Assembly: GCF_025370785.1 (NCBI RefSeq)
Contig: NZ_JAMXFA010000010.1
Coordinates: forward strand, 1 to 64,000
Reading direction: 5' to 3'
DNA: 64,000 nt
Origin: Laspinema olomoucense D3b
Lineage (GTDB): Bacteria > Cyanobacteriota > Cyanobacteriia > Cyanobacteriales > Laspinemataceae
The translations under genes were made by a program, and so were the position numbers. Of this stretch, positions 49,724 through 59,401 are shown piece after piece. The first letter of the stretch is position 1. Each line of letters begins with the position of its first letter. The notes beneath the pieces are model-generated. The model was not told the origin of the DNA. It made no database searches and saw only the letters and a program-made list of their open reading frames with translations.

Positions 49724-51007
49724 ATGGACGGGACTTTAAACGATTCCCTGGATCACAGACAAACTTCTGCCGAATTGCCTAGAATCGCATTGGTAGCTGC
49801 GATCAGGAAAAGAGAGATGACAGAAACGGGATGGACAATGGGTAATTTCCTCTCCGAACCGGAAGAGGAAAATGAGAGAAACCAAGAGTCATACGTGGAT
49901 TACTGCTATGATCACCCCGGTAGTATGCCCGGAACACTGATTATTGGAGAGCGTGCAGTAACTCCGACGATTATTGCGATCGATTATTGCGAAAAAAAGG
50001 CCATTCGGCTACTCCTGGCAACCCCGGAAGAATGCATCCCCTACTTAGACAGTGAGTCAGTTTCGTGGTTAGATGTCCAGGGGTTGGGGAGTGAAGATAT
50101 TTTAAACCGAGTGGGTAAAGTCTTTCACTTGCATCCCCTGCTGTTAGAAGATATCGTGAATGTCCCCCAGCGACCCAAAGTGGAAGACTACGAGGGTCAT
50201 TTAGTAATTATTGCGCGGATGGTGATGCTCAATGAACAGCGCCATAATTCAGCGCAAGAAAGTTTTATCACGGAACAAGTTAGTTTTGTTTTGGGTAAAG
50301 ATTACTTACTCACGGTGCAGGAGGAGCCAGAACATGATAGTTTTGGTCCCGTTCGCGATCGCATTCGCAGCAATAAAGGCACGATTCGCAAACAAAAGGC
50401 CGATTATCTTGCCTATGCTCTCCTTGATGCCATTATCGATGGATTTTTTCCCGTTCTGGAAGCTTACGGGGAACGCATCGAGGATTTGGAGGATGAGGTG
50501 GTGGCAAACCCCACACACCACACGCTCGAAAAAATCTATAAAATCAAACGGGAGTTACTCACCTTACGTCGGGCAATCTGGCCCCAGCGAAATGCCATCA
50601 ATACTCTGATTCGAGACGGCAGTCCCTTGATTTCTGAGGAAGTCCGGATTTATTTACGCGACTGTTACGATCATACGATGCAGGTATTGGATATCGTAGA
50701 AACCTATCGGGAACTCGCCGGTGGGTTGATGGAGGTTTACCTCTCTTCCATCAGTAATCGGATGAATGAGGTAATGAAACTGCTGACGGTGATTTCCTCT
50801 ATTTTTATTCCCTTGACCTTTATTGCCGGGGTTTATGGGATGAATTTTAATCCAGACCGCTCACCCTTGAATATGCCGGAACTCAATTGGTATTGGGGTT
50901 ATCCGGCGGTTTGGGGGGTGATGATTGCGATCGCAGTCTTCATGATTTTGCTCTTTTGGCGTCGCGGTTGGTTTAAAAACTTTTCCACCACCCAGCGTCC
51001 AAGATAA
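49724..51007 (+). CDS. corA: CorA-family Mg2+/divalent cation transporter
   Basis: A homopentameric inner-membrane cation channel. The large cytoplasmic N-terminal domain (residues about 80-360) includes VSWLDVQGLGS, HPLLLEDIVNVPQRPKVEDY and a long helical stalk. Two C-terminal membrane helices follow; the first ends with the signature YGMNF (GMN selectivity motif), and the second is near 395-417. The C-terminus is basic (FWRRGWFKNF), as is typical. At 427 residues it is longer than many CorA because of an N-terminal extension (about residues 1-60); an internal ATG could be the true start. No Mg-riboswitch was seen upstream. Confidence 0.93.
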   Translation: MDGTLNDSLDHRQTSAELPRIALVAAIRKREMTETGWTMGNFLSEPEEENERNQESYVDYCYDHPGSMPGTLIIGERAVTPTIIAIDYCEKKAIRLLLATPEECIPYLDSESVSWLDVQGLGSEDILNRVGKVFHLHPLLLEDIVNVPQRPKVEDYEGHLVIIARMVMLNEQRHNSAQESFITEQVSFVLGKDYLLTVQEEPEHDSFGPVRDRIRSNKGTIRKQKADYLAYALLDAIIDGFFPVLEAYGERIEDLEDEVVANPTHHTLEKIYKIKRELLTLRRAIWPQRNAINTLIRDGSPLISEEVRIYLRDCYDHTMQVLDIVETYRELAGGLMEVYLSSISNRMNEVMKLLTVISSIFIPLTFIAGVYGMNFNPDRSPLNMPELNWYWGYPAVWGVMIAIAVFMILLFWRRGWFKNFSTTQRPR

Positions 51008-51112
51008 CCGATGAAACCTGAAAAATGAAAGCTAAACCTGGCGACTTCAGTCGTTCTTAAGTTCATCTTCATCACCCTTAATTCAGTCAACACCTATCAA
51101 ACTCTCCCAAAT

Positions 51113-51739
51113 ATGACCCTCTCTCATGAATTGTGGAAAGCGAATCAAGACTTAGCCCAAGAGTGCCTACAACATCCTTTTGTGCAAGGCATTGGCAATG
51201 GTAGCTTACCGCGACATCAATTTGCTCATTATGTGGGACAGGATGCCTTTTTCTTGGAATCCTTCGCCCGCGCTTATAGCATTGCTGCGGCCAAAACTCC
51301 CGACTGGCAAGCTTTTGAAGTCTTCCATGCTCTAGCTAGTGGCGTGCTAGAAGAACTGCGCTTGCATCAAGGCTATGCCAAAACCTGGGGAATTGATTTT
51401 CTAGCAGTCAAAGCGACTCCGGCAACTCGTCGTTACACTGACTTTTTACTCGCAACCGCTTGGAGTCACGATGTAGGGTTAACGGCGGTGGCAATGGCTC
51501 CTTGTATGCGTCTTTACAGTTTTTTAGGACAGCAATTAGGAAAGGATGGCATTCCAAATCACGACTATGCCGACTGGATTCGGACCTATACTGTTCAAGA
51601 GTTTGAGCAATTGTCGGGACAGTTAGAACATCTGCTCGATCGCTATGCTGCCTCCACTCCCCTAACCCATTCCACCTATCGTTATGCGATGTTATGCGAA
51701 CGGGATTTCTTTCAATCTGCTGTGGAACTCACCGCCTAA
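51113..51739 (+). CDS. tenA: TenA-family thiaminase II/aminohydrolase
   Basis: All-helical enzyme of the TenA family, which salvages thiamin pyrimidine by hydrolysing aminopyrimidine precursors. The 208-residue length is normal. The GQDAFFL segment contains the pyrimidine-contacting Asp (D44), and C131 in MAPCMRLYSFLG aligns with the active-site Cys of the TenA_C subgroup. The C-terminal Glu lies in CERDFF. No thiamin genes or TPP riboswitch were seen nearby, so it acts outside a thi cluster. It lies 105 bases after corA on the same strand. Confidence 0.9.
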   Translation: MTLSHELWKANQDLAQECLQHPFVQGIGNGSLPRHQFAHYVGQDAFFLESFARAYSIAAAKTPDWQAFEVFHALASGVLEELRLHQGYAKTWGIDFLAVKATPATRRYTDFLLATAWSHDVGLTAVAMAPCMRLYSFLGQQLGKDGIPNHDYADWIRTYTVQEFEQLSGQLEHLLDRYAASTPLTHSTYRYAMLCERDFFQSAVELTA

Positions 51740-51845
51740 CAACTCTCCTGCAACCTGAGTCAGGTTTCCCAGTGGAGGTGGGTTGAGGTCAGTTTACCTG
51801 AGTTCAACCTGCCGATTTTAAGGAGTTCAGTTTTAGTCATCCGCC

Positions 51846-52148
51846 ATGTTAGAGACACTTATTATTTTTTTGGTTGGGATAACACCTCCGTTACTCTCTG
51901 TATTCGCGATGCGGAAAGCAGAAGATCGGGCGCGAACTCGCTTGCAAGCGGCCCGAGAGATTCCTATTATGCGAATACCCTCTCCCCCCCCGGTTCCTGG
52001 CGATCGCCATTATGTTGAAGGGGTCGGGGAGGTGACTGGGGATGTCACTTGTCTTTACAATGCGCGATCGGCCTATCTGCGTTGCGCCCTCAATCCCGAA
52101 GGCCCCTGTGAAACCTGTCCCCACTATGAACCCCGAGAGTCTTTTTAA
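51846..52148 (+). CDS. Small membrane-anchored cysteine protein, DUF6464-like
   Basis: A 100-residue protein with one N-terminal membrane helix (residues 4-22) and a C-terminal Cys cluster: CLYNARSAYLRCALNPEGPCETCPHY, four Cys that could bind metal. The cluster matches my recollection of a cyanobacterial domain of unknown function (DUF6464). A Pro-rich linker (PSPPPVPGDRHY) joins them. The function is unknown. It is probably co-transcribed with the next membrane protein, 75 bases downstream. Confidence 0.7.
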   Translation: MLETLIIFLVGITPPLLSVFAMRKAEDRARTRLQAAREIPIMRIPSPPPVPGDRHYVEGVGEVTGDVTCLYNARSAYLRCALNPEGPCETCPHYEPRESF

Positions 52149-52223
52149 CCCTTTTTTAGGGGCGGCAGGCGGTCTATAGGCTATGCTATGGGCGACGCCC
52201 CATTCCCTTTGCTCTAACCCCTG

Positions 52224-52904
52224 ATGACTGGACTGGATTGGATTGTGATCGCAGTTTATCTAATCTGCGTGAGTGCTGTTTTATTACGTGCTTTTTCTTC
52301 TTTATTGGCGGAGAAAGTTATCATTAAATTAGATGAAACTTTTCTTCAAAATCAACTAGAAAGCCAAAATTTAGAGAACCGAGTTCGATTCAAATTCTTT
52401 CTGGAACCTCAATATGATTTAGACCAGTTTCGGGTGATTGAAGTGAGTGTGCAAAATCAATCTCCAAATCAAACCCTTTATATCGATTGGGATTATAGTG
52501 CGCTGATTGATGCTCAGGGTCGCGAACAACGCCTGGTTAGACTCCCACCGGGTATGACATTTGATTTGTTACCCCCTCAAGTATTTAGCGTGATTGCGCC
52601 GGGAAAAACCCTCCAAGAACAATTTACGGCAGAATCGGCCTTAAAACGTGAGGGGGAAATCGGACCCTTAAAACCTGATCGCGTCATGGTGAACCTCGCC
52701 TCCCTCAAACCGGACCCTAGAAAACAAGTTTCACCCAAGGCGGAACTTCCCTCTTTGACGTTCACCCTTCAGTTTGCTCTCCGCTTTGGCATGGGAGAAC
52801 ATAATCTAGGAAATCTCCCCCTTTATCTGGTCAATTGTCGCTTTATAGCCTCAGTTTTGCCCTGGGTTGTTAATATCCCTTGGAATCAACGCCGGGAATT
52901 TTAA
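52224..52904 (+). CDS. Membrane-anchored protein of unknown function
   Basis: A 226-residue protein with an N-terminal membrane helix (residues 5-24) followed by a mainly beta region (about 55-200) that may be an immunoglobulin-like domain (FRVIEVSVQNQSPNQTLYIDWDYSALID, LPSLTFTLQFALRF). The C-terminus is hydrophobic-aromatic (LPWVVNIPWNQRREF). I do not recognise a family. ATG 52224 has no strong ribosome binding site. It ends about 200 bases before rnpB. Confidence 0.6.
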   Translation: MTGLDWIVIAVYLICVSAVLLRAFSSLLAEKVIIKLDETFLQNQLESQNLENRVRFKFFLEPQYDLDQFRVIEVSVQNQSPNQTLYIDWDYSALIDAQGREQRLVRLPPGMTFDLLPPQVFSVIAPGKTLQEQFTAESALKREGEIGPLKPDRVMVNLASLKPDPRKQVSPKAELPSLTFTLQFALRFGMGEHNLGNLPLYLVNCRFIASVLPWVVNIPWNQRREF

Positions 52905-53092
52905 GGGAGCATTTTCCGGTGGATTTGGGGTCGGTTTCCGTCGGGGAAAAATCTAATTTTGAGGCAGGAAATCCCTGGAACGGAGGCGATCGCCTCCCCC
53001 ATTACATTGTCCATTCCCCAGGGTGGGTAAAGCCACTGTTAGCCAAATCAATCAGACCGCTCACCGGAGTCAGATTGTGGCAGTCCATCGAT

Positions 53093-53098
53093 TATAAT
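53093..53098 (+). promoter_or_regulatory. -10 box of rnpB
   Basis: TATAAT, a perfect consensus, 13-18 bases before the RNA start. A -35 candidate (AGATTG) lies 15 bases upstream of it. Confidence 0.6.
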
Positions 53099-53110
53099 CA
53101 GAAGGGGTAG

Positions 53111-53501
53111 AGAGTTGGCGCAGGCAGTTGCGGATTCTCACGAATCTGAGGAAAGTCCGGACTCCCGAAAGACCAGACTTGCTGGGTAACGCCCAGTGCG
53201 GGTGACCGTGAGGATAGTGCCACAGAAAGATACCGCCGATGGAGGGATTGTCCGTTTGGGCGATCGCTCACAGGTAAGGGTGCAAAGGTGTGGTAAGAGC
53301 GCACCAGCAGGGTCGAGAGGCCCTGGCTCGGTAAACCCCGGTTGGGAGCAAGGTCACAGGGACAAGGGTTGGTCTTTTACCCGTTCCGCTTAGGAAGAAC
53401 CGCTAGAGGCTTCTGGTAACAGAGGTCCCAGATAGATAACTGCCCCATTCATGGCAATTGTGATGAGTGGAACAGAACCCGGCTTATGTCTGACTCTCTC
53501 C
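53111..53501 (+). ncRNA. rnpB: RNase P RNA
   Basis: Catalytic RNA that matures tRNA 5' ends. Universal landmarks are present: GAGGAAAGTCCGGACTCCC near the 5' end, the ACTTGCTGGGTAACGCCCAG stem, GGGTGACCGTGAGGA, CACAGAAA, GGTAAGGGTGCAAAGGTG, GGCTCGGTAAACCCC, and the 3' strand ACAGAACCCGGCTTATGTCTG. The sequence follows the cyanobacterial (A-type) pattern closely. The 3' end is estimated by the AGAGTT/GACTCT pairing. A HIP1 site sits in the variable P12 region. Confidence 0.97.
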
Positions 53502-53636
53502 CTTTCCAATTTTTATGCTAATTGTAAATTTTCAATTCGCTTCCTGACCCGCTTAAATTTTAAAGTTGAAATTCCTCGGGTTAAATTCTCAATTTTCATC
53601 AATTTTAAGGTTAATTTTTTATTAATAAACTTTCTT

Positions 53637-54359
53637 ATGACTCTTCTTTATCCACAACGACAACGCGAGTTACAGAAACTGCTACAAAAATTAGGGCTTC
53701 CTGACGGGATTTCCATCCGTTGGGAGTTGTTAGAGTTGGCCTTGACTCATCCGAGTGTTTCCGGGGAAGCGAACTATGAACAGTTAGAGTTCACCGGCGA
53801 TGCGGTCGTGCGGTTAGCTGCAGCTGAATTGTTAATGGAACTCTATCCCCAAGAAAAGGTCGGGGAGTTGGCAACCATTCGGTCAGTGTTGGTGAGCGAT
53901 CGCACCTTAGCAGAAATCGCCGAAGGGTACGGACTGGAGCGCTACCTGCTGGTTTCCGCGAGTGCTGCTGGAGACATCACCGGCAAGGAATCTCGGTTAG
54001 CTGATGCCTTTGAAGCCATTTTAGCCGCCCTGTATTTAAGTACCCACAATTTGGATTTAATTCGTCCTTGGTTAGACCCGGAATTTAAACAGCGATCGGA
54101 AGAAATTCGCAAAGATCCAGCCCGTCACAACTATAAAGATGCACTGCAAGAATTGACCCAAGTTCGCTATAAAATTTTACCGGAATATCGGGTCTTTGAA
54201 ACCCATCGGGAACATTACCATCCCGATCGCTTTACGGCGGAAGTCTGGCTACTGGGAGAACTCAAAGGCAATGGCACCGGACGCAGTAAAAAAGCGGCGG
54301 AACAAGCAGCAGCAAAGGTGGCATTTTTGGCCCTGCGAGAATTGGATGTAGCTCAGTAA
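53637..54359 (+). CDS. rnc: Ribonuclease III
   Basis: Double-strand-specific endonuclease of rRNA and mRNA processing. The catalytic domain (residues about 5-150) has the signature LEFTGDAVV (LEFLGDAVL in most), VGELATIRS and DAFEAILAALYL with the metal-binding acidic residues intact. A C-terminal double-stranded RNA-binding domain covers about 160-238 (NYKDALQELTQ, GTGRSKKAAEQAAAKVAFLAL). I chose ATG 53637 (MTLLYPQRQREL). A longer frame from 53451 would run through the 3' end of rnpB and is rejected. An A/T-rich 135-base leader separates it from rnpB. The product is 240 residues. Confidence 0.95.
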   Translation: MTLLYPQRQRELQKLLQKLGLPDGISIRWELLELALTHPSVSGEANYEQLEFTGDAVVRLAAAELLMELYPQEKVGELATIRSVLVSDRTLAEIAEGYGLERYLLVSASAAGDITGKESRLADAFEAILAALYLSTHNLDLIRPWLDPEFKQRSEEIRKDPARHNYKDALQELTQVRYKILPEYRVFETHREHYHPDRFTAEVWLLGELKGNGTGRSKKAAEQAAAKVAFLALRELDVAQ

Positions 54360-54396
54360 TTTCTCGTTGTCCAAATTAAATTATTCATATCAAAAA

Positions 54397-55461
54397 ATGT
54401 CAAATCCAGTTGGGATTGCAATTCTCGGGGCGGGTCGTTGGGGCGTCCATTTGATCCGAAATTTTTTAAACCATCCCCAGGCGCGAGTGCTGGCAGTGGT
54501 GGACCCTCATGTAGAGCGATTGAACTCGGCGCGATCGCAATTTAATTTAGATGACAGTGTGATTCTGGCAACGGATTGGCAGGATATCAAACAGTTACCA
54601 GGACTAGAAGCAGTGGCTGTCGCTACTCCGGCGGCAACTCATTATGCCTTAATCTGTGATGCACTGGAGCAGAACTATCACATCTTAGCGGAAAAACCCC
54701 TCACCCTTGACCCCGCCGAGTGTCGGGAATTATATCAACGGGCACAACAACGCCAGCTTCAGATGCTGGTGGATCATACTTATTTGTTTCATCCGGCAGT
54801 GATTGCCGGAACTGAAGTGGTGCAAGGGGGACGACTGGGGGAATTGCGGTACGGATATGCCACACGCACCCATTTGGGTCCGGTCCGCCCAGATGTGGAT
54901 GCCCTCTGGGATTTGGCGATTCATGATATTGCTATTTTTAATACTTGGTTGGGAGAATATCCGATTCAAGTCCAAGGGATTGGGCGAGTGTGGTTGCAAC
55001 CGACTCTCGGTGAGGGAGGTAACTCGAAGCTGTTTCCCAAAGGTTTATCGGATTTAGTAACAGCAACGCTGACTTATCCGAGTGGATTTCAGGCATTTAT
55101 TCATTTGTGCTGGTTTAATCCAGATAAACAGAGACGCTTGGCGGTGGTGGGGAGTCAAGGAACCTTGATTTTTGATGAAATGTCTGGGGATGCGCCTTTG
55201 GTGATTCAACAGGGTTGTTTAGAACCAGAAGGCGATCGCTGGATTCCTAGCCATCAAAACCGGGAAGTGGTGAGGTTAGAAAAAGCTGAACCTTTAGGGC
55301 GGGTTTGCGATCGCTTTTTGGAATTGGTCCGCCACAATGGACAAGCGCAGGAATCGGGGGCGATCGACTCATCCTCCGGGGCGATCGCCACGGAATTAAT
55401 CACGATTCTCACCGCTTTAAGTCACTCGATCCAACAAGGGGGACTACCTGTTCAGCTTTAA
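54397..55461 (+). CDS. Gfo/Idh/MocA family oxidoreductase
   Basis: NAD(P)-dependent oxidoreductase of unknown sugar or related substrate. The N-terminal Rossmann fold has GAGRWGVHLI (about residues 10-19), and the conserved EKP motif lies in LAEKPLTLD. The C-terminal alpha/beta domain has DLAIHDIAIF, with the conserved DxxxHD pattern for catalysis. The product is 354 residues. I chose ATG 54397 (MSNPVGIAILGAGRWG); a TTG 30 bases earlier is less likely. It follows rnc closely on the same strand, so the two may be co-transcribed, although their functions seem unrelated. Confidence 0.9.
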   Translation: MSNPVGIAILGAGRWGVHLIRNFLNHPQARVLAVVDPHVERLNSARSQFNLDDSVILATDWQDIKQLPGLEAVAVATPAATHYALICDALEQNYHILAEKPLTLDPAECRELYQRAQQRQLQMLVDHTYLFHPAVIAGTEVVQGGRLGELRYGYATRTHLGPVRPDVDALWDLAIHDIAIFNTWLGEYPIQVQGIGRVWLQPTLGEGGNSKLFPKGLSDLVTATLTYPSGFQAFIHLCWFNPDKQRRLAVVGSQGTLIFDEMSGDAPLVIQQGCLEPEGDRWIPSHQNREVVRLEKAEPLGRVCDRFLELVRHNGQAQESGAIDSSSGAIATELITILTALSHSIQQGGLPVQL

Positions 55462-55476
55462 GAGGGTGAGAACAAT

Positions 55477-57510
55477 CTAGCAATTTTGTTCTTTGGGGGT
55501 TTTCGACTCCAACGCTACGGGGATGGAGGGACGGGAATTGAGGACTGGCAAAACAACCTCAACGGTTGTCCCCTGCCCGATGCCCTTACTGTTCAAGCGA
55601 ATCATCCCACCCATAAGTTCGATTAAATTACGGGAGATGGCCAAGCCTAAACCTGTACCCCCTTTGGGGCGAGTTCTTGAGCCATCCACCATCACAAAGG
55701 GTTGAAAGAGTTTCTGCTGCTGATCCGGTGCAATACCAATCCCCGTATCTTGGACAGAAATCACCAAATGAGGCTGCATAGAACCATTCCCCTTATCGGC
55801 TTTGTTAAACGACTGACCCTCGTTTAACCCTTCGATGCGAGTTGAGATGATGATTCGTCCGGTGTCCGTAAATTTAATAGAATTCCCTATCAAATTGAGA
55901 AGTGCTTGTTTGAGTTTAGCGGGGTCGGCTTCGACGATAATTGATTGAGACTCTTCCGGGAATTCTAACTGCAAACCCTTCTGCTGTATTGCGGATTGCT
56001 GCAAGTCGATCGCCTCCTTAATCAGGCGTTTCACATCCACCTGCTCCATGACCACAGAGAGAGTACCCGCTTCAATTTTAGAAATATCGAGAATATCATT
56101 AATAATATTCAGTAAATGAATTGCCGCATCATCGGCCCGTTGAAGAAACTCAATTTCTTCATCCCGGTTGTCACAACAATCATCCCGAACTAAGCGAATG
56201 CAGCCGAGAATCGCATTGAGAGGGGTTCTCAACTCATGAGAAATAGTTGCCAAAAACTCATTTTTCAGTTGGTTGGCCGTTTTAGCTTCTTTCCAGGCCA
56301 TTTCCAACTCCTCGGCCCAAGCTTTCAAGCGTTCAACCATACTGTCGAGGGCTTCAGCCAGCCGGTTAAACTCACGAATGCTCAAGTTATGCGGAACTCG
56401 TTCCGTAGTAGCACGGCACTGAATGTTCATCGCATAATCTTGCAATTTCTCGATCGGTAGGGCCAAATCGCGAGTTAAGTAGAGGGTCGCCAGTAGGTTA
56501 GCCGCTAATAAACCTAAGATGAGGGTGACTAAAACGTTTTGAATATCCTTTAATCCAGCCAGGGCATTGTCCAGGGGGGTGACGGCGAGGATTACCCACT
56601 TGCGTTCTTCCCCCGTGGAGACGGGACTGGGAATGGCGGTATATCCCGACAGTAATTCCATTCCCTTTTGATCAAAATTAAACAGATGGAAAAAGTCCTG
56701 ACGGTTTTGGAGGGCATTTCTAACAATACTTTGTAGGCGTTTGGCGTCTACTTCATCCTGAATGTTCCGTCCAACGCGACTCAGGTCGTTGCCATGTTCC
56801 AGAATGGTGCCATCTTGGTCAATAACGACGGTGTAGCCGGTGAGGGAACCGGGTTCAATGCGGCGATCGCTGGCCCGTTGCCCTAAAGTAGAGCGAATGG
56901 TTAAGGCATAGTCTGGAGTCCCTGAATTGTTCACCGCCAAGGGGTTGATCTCGTCCAAATACACAGGGGCGCTCAAAACCAATCGGAGTTGATCGAAATA
57001 GCTGGGGTCATCGGGGGAAAGGGGTGGGGCCGAACTGGATGGGGTCTTTGATAAAACGGTTTTGAGATGCACTTTGGAACCAGTTCCGGGAGCAAAACTG
57101 CCTTGCTGTTGCCACATCTCCAAAATTTCAGCGCTCAGGGGTTGATTCCCACAGGTACTCGCGACGATTTCTGTGGTTTGCACATTCGTCAGTTGAACGC
57201 ATTGGACCTTATTGGGGAATCGTTGCGCGAGTTGCTCGATATAAGTTTGCGAAGCTTGCACCGAACCCGAGTGGAGGAGGACGGATTCGCTGGCGGTGAG
57301 TAGGTTCGCCTGGAGGGATTCGAGGGAGGCATTAATGCTATCCCCTTTACGAACGGCGCTTTCGGTGAGGTTTTGACGGGCGGTTTCCAGCAGGCTAGAG
57401 CGTGCCTTGCGATAGGTCACATACTCTCCTAACAGCAAAACAGGGACGCTTAGGAGTAAAATCCGCGACAGCAGGATACGGCGAAAGGAGGATTGACCTG
57501 ACTTAACCAT
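55477..57510 (-). CDS. Membrane sensor histidine kinase with Cache and HAMP domains
   Basis: A 677-residue transmembrane kinase. The first helix is at about 12-29, an extracytoplasmic double-Cache-like sensor at about 35-315 (YTVVIDQDGTILEHGNDLSRVGRNI is typical), the second helix at about 325-347, HAMP at about 348-400, then HisKA with [14 protein letters not shown] and HATPase with NSIKFTDTG, DTGIGIAPDQ and GGTGLGLAI. There is no receiver domain. The kinase core differs from the other three kinases here, so it is a separate lineage. It converges with the oxidoreductase gene; its stop lies 15 bases from that gene's end. Confidence 0.9.
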   Translation of the reverse strand: MVKSGQSSFRRILLSRILLLSVPVLLLGEYVTYRKARSSLLETARQNLTESAVRKGDSINASLESLQANLLTASESVLLHSGSVQASQTYIEQLAQRFPNKVQCVQLTNVQTTEIVASTCGNQPLSAEILEMWQQQGSFAPGTGSKVHLKTVLSKTPSSSAPPLSPDDPSYFDQLRLVLSAPVYLDEINPLAVNNSGTPDYALTIRSTLGQRASDRRIEPGSLTGYTVVIDQDGTILEHGNDLSRVGRNIQDEVDAKRLQSIVRNALQNRQDFFHLFNFDQKGMELLSGYTAIPSPVSTGEERKWVILAVTPLDNALAGLKDIQNVLVTLILGLLAANLLATLYLTRDLALPIEKLQDYAMNIQCRATTERVPHNLSIREFNRLAEALDSMVERLKAWAEELEMAWKEAKTANQLKNEFLATISHELRTPLNAILGCIRLVRDDCCDNRDEEIEFLQRADDAAIHLLNIINDILDISKIEAGTLSVVMEQVDVKRLIKEAIDLQQSAIQQKGLQLEFPEESQSIIVEADPAKLKQALLNLIGNSIKFTDTGRIIISTRIEGLNEGQSFNKADKGNGSMQPHLVISVQDTGIGIAPDQQQKLFQPFVMVDGSRTRPKGGTGLGLAISRNLIELMGGMIRLNSKGIGQGTTVEVVLPVLNSRPSIPVALESKTPKEQNC

Positions 57511-58003
57511 AGGAAGTTTTTAGCGTTTAGGATGCAAGCCCCGGTGGTAACAACGGTGGAAACGCCCAGGTGGGTGGACATTTGGCCCTTGGATGTTACA
57601 GCGACGAGGCAGAACTTGTGTTACCAAAATTGCGAGGCTGCTACAAACGGATGTTGTCATTAACCCAATTCTATGAAAGTTATTGTCACCCTGCTGATTG
57701 AATCGGACAACGGATGTCTCATACCTCATTCCTGATTATTTGTTGGGACGGGCAATGGCATGGAGGACAGAACAAATCCAGAATCGCGAACCCTCTGGCT
57801 CTAGATCCCTGGGATCAACCTCCTCTTTTGAAGATGCGATCGCCGCTTCTGTGTCTTAGTTTTCCCCAAACTGTCTAGAAACTATTGGCGCTCATTATTG
57901 AATCGTCCAGGTTTTTTGTCAACTTTACAACAATAGAGCGCCCTGCATGAAAAATGGAGTTTGAGCGGTCCTGTGAATCTACTGGACCTACCCCGGCTCT
58001 TCT
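57511..58003. other. Spacer upstream of the Cache kinase
   Basis: No convincing gene and no recognised RNA or repeat. It should hold the kinase promoter, which I cannot place. Confidence 0.4.
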
Positions 58004-59401
58004 TTATCGCTGCTCGTCAATCGCTGTTGACTTGGGGTAGGGAACGGTGTAGTAGCTGGCAACTAAGGCCACCGCCAGCCACCAGAGCATATTGACTTGA
58101 GGTCTATACCAGACTGTATCAAAGGCTCCGTGGGCCATCATCCCTAGGATAATGGCGATCGCCGCGATTAGCCAATACCCCTGACCGCTGGCTTTCTCTC
58201 GCAGGTGCTGGATCTGAGCAACCCCTTGGCTGAGGAGGACAAAAATCAGTCCGACAAAGGCACTCAACCCGATGAATCCCGTTTCTACGGCGATTTCTAA
58301 GGGCACAGAATAGGCGCTCAAGGCGGTATATTTGGGCCGCATATAGAGGGGATAGATTTGGTTAAATGCCGTGTTCCCCGGACCGATTCCAATCACGGGG
58401 CGATCGCGAATCATTTCAAACACCGCATCCCAGACATTCATGCGGAAGTTATTGCTACTATCTTGCCGTCCCACTAACATACTGGCGGCCCGATCGCGCA
58501 CGGGTTCCACAAACAGTAGGGCCAGGAGGATTACCCCGGCGGTTGTCCCTAAGACGACGGGCATGGCCCATTTTTGCCAAGCTTCGGGTAGCTTGACACT
58601 CCACCAATAGACCAACAGCAGAATCAGGGTAAATCCCCCCACCACTAAGCCAATCCATCCGCCTCGACTATAGGTGAGGACCAGACATAAGGTATTGACT
58701 AGGGTCATGGTCACGGCGAGGGCTTTGGGGACCCATCCGCGCCAAGCAAAAATTGCCGCAACCCCCAGGAAGATCGCAGGCAAGAGATAGGCAGCTAAGA
58801 GGTTGGGATTGCCCAGGTAACTATAAACTCGGGTTACTTTCGCCATCGCCGAGTTAGGATCGGTCCAAGTTGCCAAGGCATCGGCCCCAAATCGCCATTG
58901 TCGAATGCCGTAGATACTCACAAAGGTGGCAGCGTGCAGGTATAGGGCAATTACAAAGGAGCGCAATTTGGGCGATCGCAAGACCCGTGTCATCAGGGCA
59001 AACAGAAGTAAATACAGGGTGAGTTTGGTCCAGCCAACAAAGGCGGCCTTTTTCACCGGGGACATAGCGGTAGCGACGGTGTTAATTCCCCAATACAGCA
59101 AAATCAGCAAGTGCACGGGGGTAAACCCACTTTGGTCATCATCGGCTAAGGTGACTAAGACCCAGTAGGCCCCGCAAGCCAGCAATAACACGCCGATCAG
59201 GGCGGTGGAAACAAAAGGCCCCAGGAGAAAGAGCAATCCCACTAACAAGGCGGCGATCGGGTCAGCCCACTGGATTAAGAAGCTACCCCGACGCAGTGGG
59301 GCTAGAATGCCGATCGCCTGGTGCAAGTAACTGGCGCTACTCCACTGATATAGGGATAAATTAGCTCCCCAACTGAAGATCGGTGGTAACGGATTTCTCA
59401 T
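58004..59401 (-). CDS. IctB-type polytopic membrane protein
   Basis: A 465-residue protein with about ten membrane helices and an O-antigen-ligase (Wzy_C) domain (RDRPVIGIGPGNTAFNQIYPLY near 310-330). It matches cyanobacterial IctB, first proposed to aid inorganic carbon accumulation; direct bicarbonate transport is not established, and an envelope-polysaccharide role remains possible. I chose ATG 59401 (MRNPLPPIFSWGANLSLYQW), which gives the usual IctB length; an upstream start adds 29 residues. The C-terminal MLWWLAVALVASYY helix is typical. It appears monocistronic. Confidence 0.85.
   Translation of the reverse strand: MRNPLPPIFSWGANLSLYQWSSASYLHQAIGILAPLRRGSFLIQWADPIAALLVGLLFLLGPFVSTALIGVLLLACGAYWVLVTLADDDQSGFTPVHLLILLYWGINTVATAMSPVKKAAFVGWTKLTLYLLLFALMTRVLRSPKLRSFVIALYLHAATFVSIYGIRQWRFGADALATWTDPNSAMAKVTRVYSYLGNPNLLAAYLLPAIFLGVAAIFAWRGWVPKALAVTMTLVNTLCLVLTYSRGGWIGLVVGGFTLILLLVYWWSVKLPEAWQKWAMPVVLGTTAGVILLALLFVEPVRDRAASMLVGRQDSSNNFRMNVWDAVFEMIRDRPVIGIGPGNTAFNQIYPLYMRPKYTALSAYSVPLEIAVETGFIGLSAFVGLIFVLLSQGVAQIQHLREKASGQGYWLIAAIAIILGMMAHGAFDTVWYRPQVNMLWWLAVALVASYYTVPYPKSTAIDEQR

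Noticed and set aside
51008-51112. Possible TPP riboswitch before tenA
   Set aside because: The spacer is too short and lacks the conserved CUGAGA and ACCUGAUC-type elements.
53196-53393. Open frame of 65 codons
   Set aside because: It falls inside the RNase P RNA.
53451-53636. N-terminal extension of RNase III
   Set aside because: It would overlap the 3' end of rnpB, has low-complexity composition, and known RNase III proteins start close to MTLLYPQRQ-like sequence.
57520-57729. Open frame of 69 codons upstream of the Cache kinase
   Set aside because: Composition is not protein-like and there is no ribosome site.
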